From the NCBI GenBank assembly GCA_963720725.1, contig CAVRGN010000003.1, forward strand, positions 868,001 through 932,000: 64,000 bases of DNA, read 5' to 3'. This stretch comes from Benzoatithermus sp963720725. GTDB lineage: Bacteria > Pseudomonadota > Alphaproteobacteria > Geminicoccales > Geminicoccaceae. Position 1 is the stretch's first letter. Each line of letters starts with the position of its first letter. Below are positions 63,354 to 64,000 of the stretch, piece by piece. The position numbers were made by a program, and so were the translations under genes. The notes under the pieces were generated by a model that was not told where the DNA came from, ran no database searches, and worked only from the letters and a program-made list of their open reading frames with translations.

Positions 63354-64000
63354 GTGGACGAGCCGCTGATCGCCGGGGTCGGCTTCGCCACCATTGGCGA
63401 GCGGCCCGACCTGTCGGGCCTCGATCGGGCCCTGGGCATGATCGAGGACGCCGGAGCGACCCATGCCGAGCTGGCGCTGTTCGCCGCCGACCTGATCGCC
63501 GGCGGCCGGGTGTTGACCGAACCGTGGCGGCGACTGGAGGCCATCTGCGCCCGCCGCAGCCTTCGCTACACCGCGCACGGCACGCTGGCGGTCAACTTCA
63601 TGGACGAGGCCAACCTGCCGCTCCACAAGGCGGTGTGCCGCGCCAATCTCGAGCTTGCGGCCGCAGTCGGCGCCACGGTGTTGGTGCATCATCCGGGCGT
63701 GGTTCCCGCCCGACCCGCGCACGAGCTCGACCGGCTGCACGGGATCGAGCGTGCCGCCTTGCGCGAGATGGGCGATCTCGCGGCCGGTCTGGGTATGCGC
63801 ATCGCGGTCGAAACCCTGTTCGTCGAAGACGAGGCCGAGTACACGGCCGATCCGGTGCGCTTGGCCGACGAGTTGCGGGCGGTGGGTCACCCGCAGGTCG
63901 TGGGTACGCTCGATGTCAGCCACAGCTATCTGATGACCGGCTTTCGCCGCACCTCTTTCTCGGATGCCCTGGCCGCGTTCGCGCCGGTGACCGGGCACTT
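63354..64000 (+). CDS. Xylose-isomerase-like TIM-barrel protein (sugar phosphate isomerase/epimerase family), partial
   Basis: The frame starts at GTG 63354, preceded by AGGGAGAGG. It runs open to the window edge, so the C-terminus is missing. Visible parts are GVGFATIGERPDLSGLDRALGMIEDAGATHAEL, YTAHGTLAVNFMD, AVGATVLVHHPG, IAVETLFVEDE and GTLDVSHSYLM. The positions of the Glu, Asp and His residues fit the metal site of the AP_endonuc_2/xylose-isomerase-like superfamily. The substrate is unknown. It starts 15 bases after ccmI and may be cotranscribed. Confidence 0.75.
   Translation, partial: MDEPLIAGVGFATIGERPDLSGLDRALGMIEDAGATHAELALFAADLIAGGRVLTEPWRRLEAICARRSLRYTAHGTLAVNFMDEANLPLHKAVCRANLELAAAVGATVLVHHPGVVPARPAHELDRLHGIERAALREMGDLAAGLGMRIAVETLFVEDEAEYTADPVRLADELRAVGHPQVVGTLDVSHSYLMTGFRRTSFSDALAAFAPVTGH

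Overview
The window is GC-rich DNA (about 70% G+C by eye, with one clearly AT-richer patch near 6.2 kb). It carries about 60 closely packed protein genes and no rRNA, tRNA, CRISPR array, integrase or intact insertion sequence that I can see. Gene content and order point to an alphaproteobacterium, probably a Rhodospirillales-type lineage. The pointers are an Irr-like Fur regulator, a MucR-type regulator, a pyrB-pyrC'-plsY string, a miaB-phoH-ybeY-corC-lnt-HTH-metK-trmB-rimP-nusA-ylxR-infB-rbfA-truB-rpsO-pnp string, glnD-murJ-trpS, and the ccmDEFGHI cytochrome c maturation operon. Species cannot be named from this alone.

Layout. (1) 0-2 kb is disturbed: a chimeric reading frame joins the start of a periplasmic binding protein to the tail of an ABC ATPase and precedes an intact but orphaned ABC-2 permease. 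(2) 2-6.1 kb, minus strand, holds a possible secreted oxidation module: a copper-radical (galactose oxidase-like) enzyme with all Cu/Cys-Tyr ligands, a di-heme cytochrome c peroxidase-like protein and a lactonase-like amidohydrolase. A perfect FNR/FixK-type box lies in the AT-rich intergenic region that this module shares with pyrB. (3) 6.4-10.5 kb: pyrB, a dihydroorotase-like pyrC' lacking its metal HxH, an AI-2E family permease and plsY. (4) 10.5-14.2 kb: a nucleophile-less GATase-like protein and a small envelope polysaccharide group (PssD/PssE glycosyltransferase halves, a membrane nucleotidyltransferase-like protein, a Wzy/WaaL-like protein). (5) 14.2-31 kb: accessory metabolism and regulators, including an acyl-CoA synthetase, a D-amino-acid module (racemase-like, DadA, RidA), a stand-alone PGM1-type ATP-grasp peptide ligase, asparaginase, a YqgE protein with an export signal, two LysR regulators, panB-panC, a broken alpha/beta hydrolase, a PNPOx-like protein, a methyltransferase, an MBL-fold hydrolase, Irr and a nitronate monooxygenase-like flavoprotein. 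(6) 31-53 kb, minus strand: core translation, RNA and envelope genes. (7) 53-58 kb: murJ and glnD. (8) 58-64 kb, plus strand: ccmDEFGHI and a partial TIM-barrel gene at the edge.

Many neighbouring genes are translationally coupled through ATGA/GTGA overlaps. Three convergent pairs interlock their stop codons in a CTAG tetranucleotide, and two other convergent pairs are separated by hairpins. Points needing care are the +1 frameshift in the essential gene infB (probably a sequencing error), the chimeric gene at 0.3-0.9 kb, and the internally deleted hydrolase at 26.0-26.3 kb. I found no unmistakable new defence or mobile system. The best candidates for unexplored biology are the copper-radical oxidase/di-heme module with its anaerobic-type operator and the lone PGM1-like peptide ligase.
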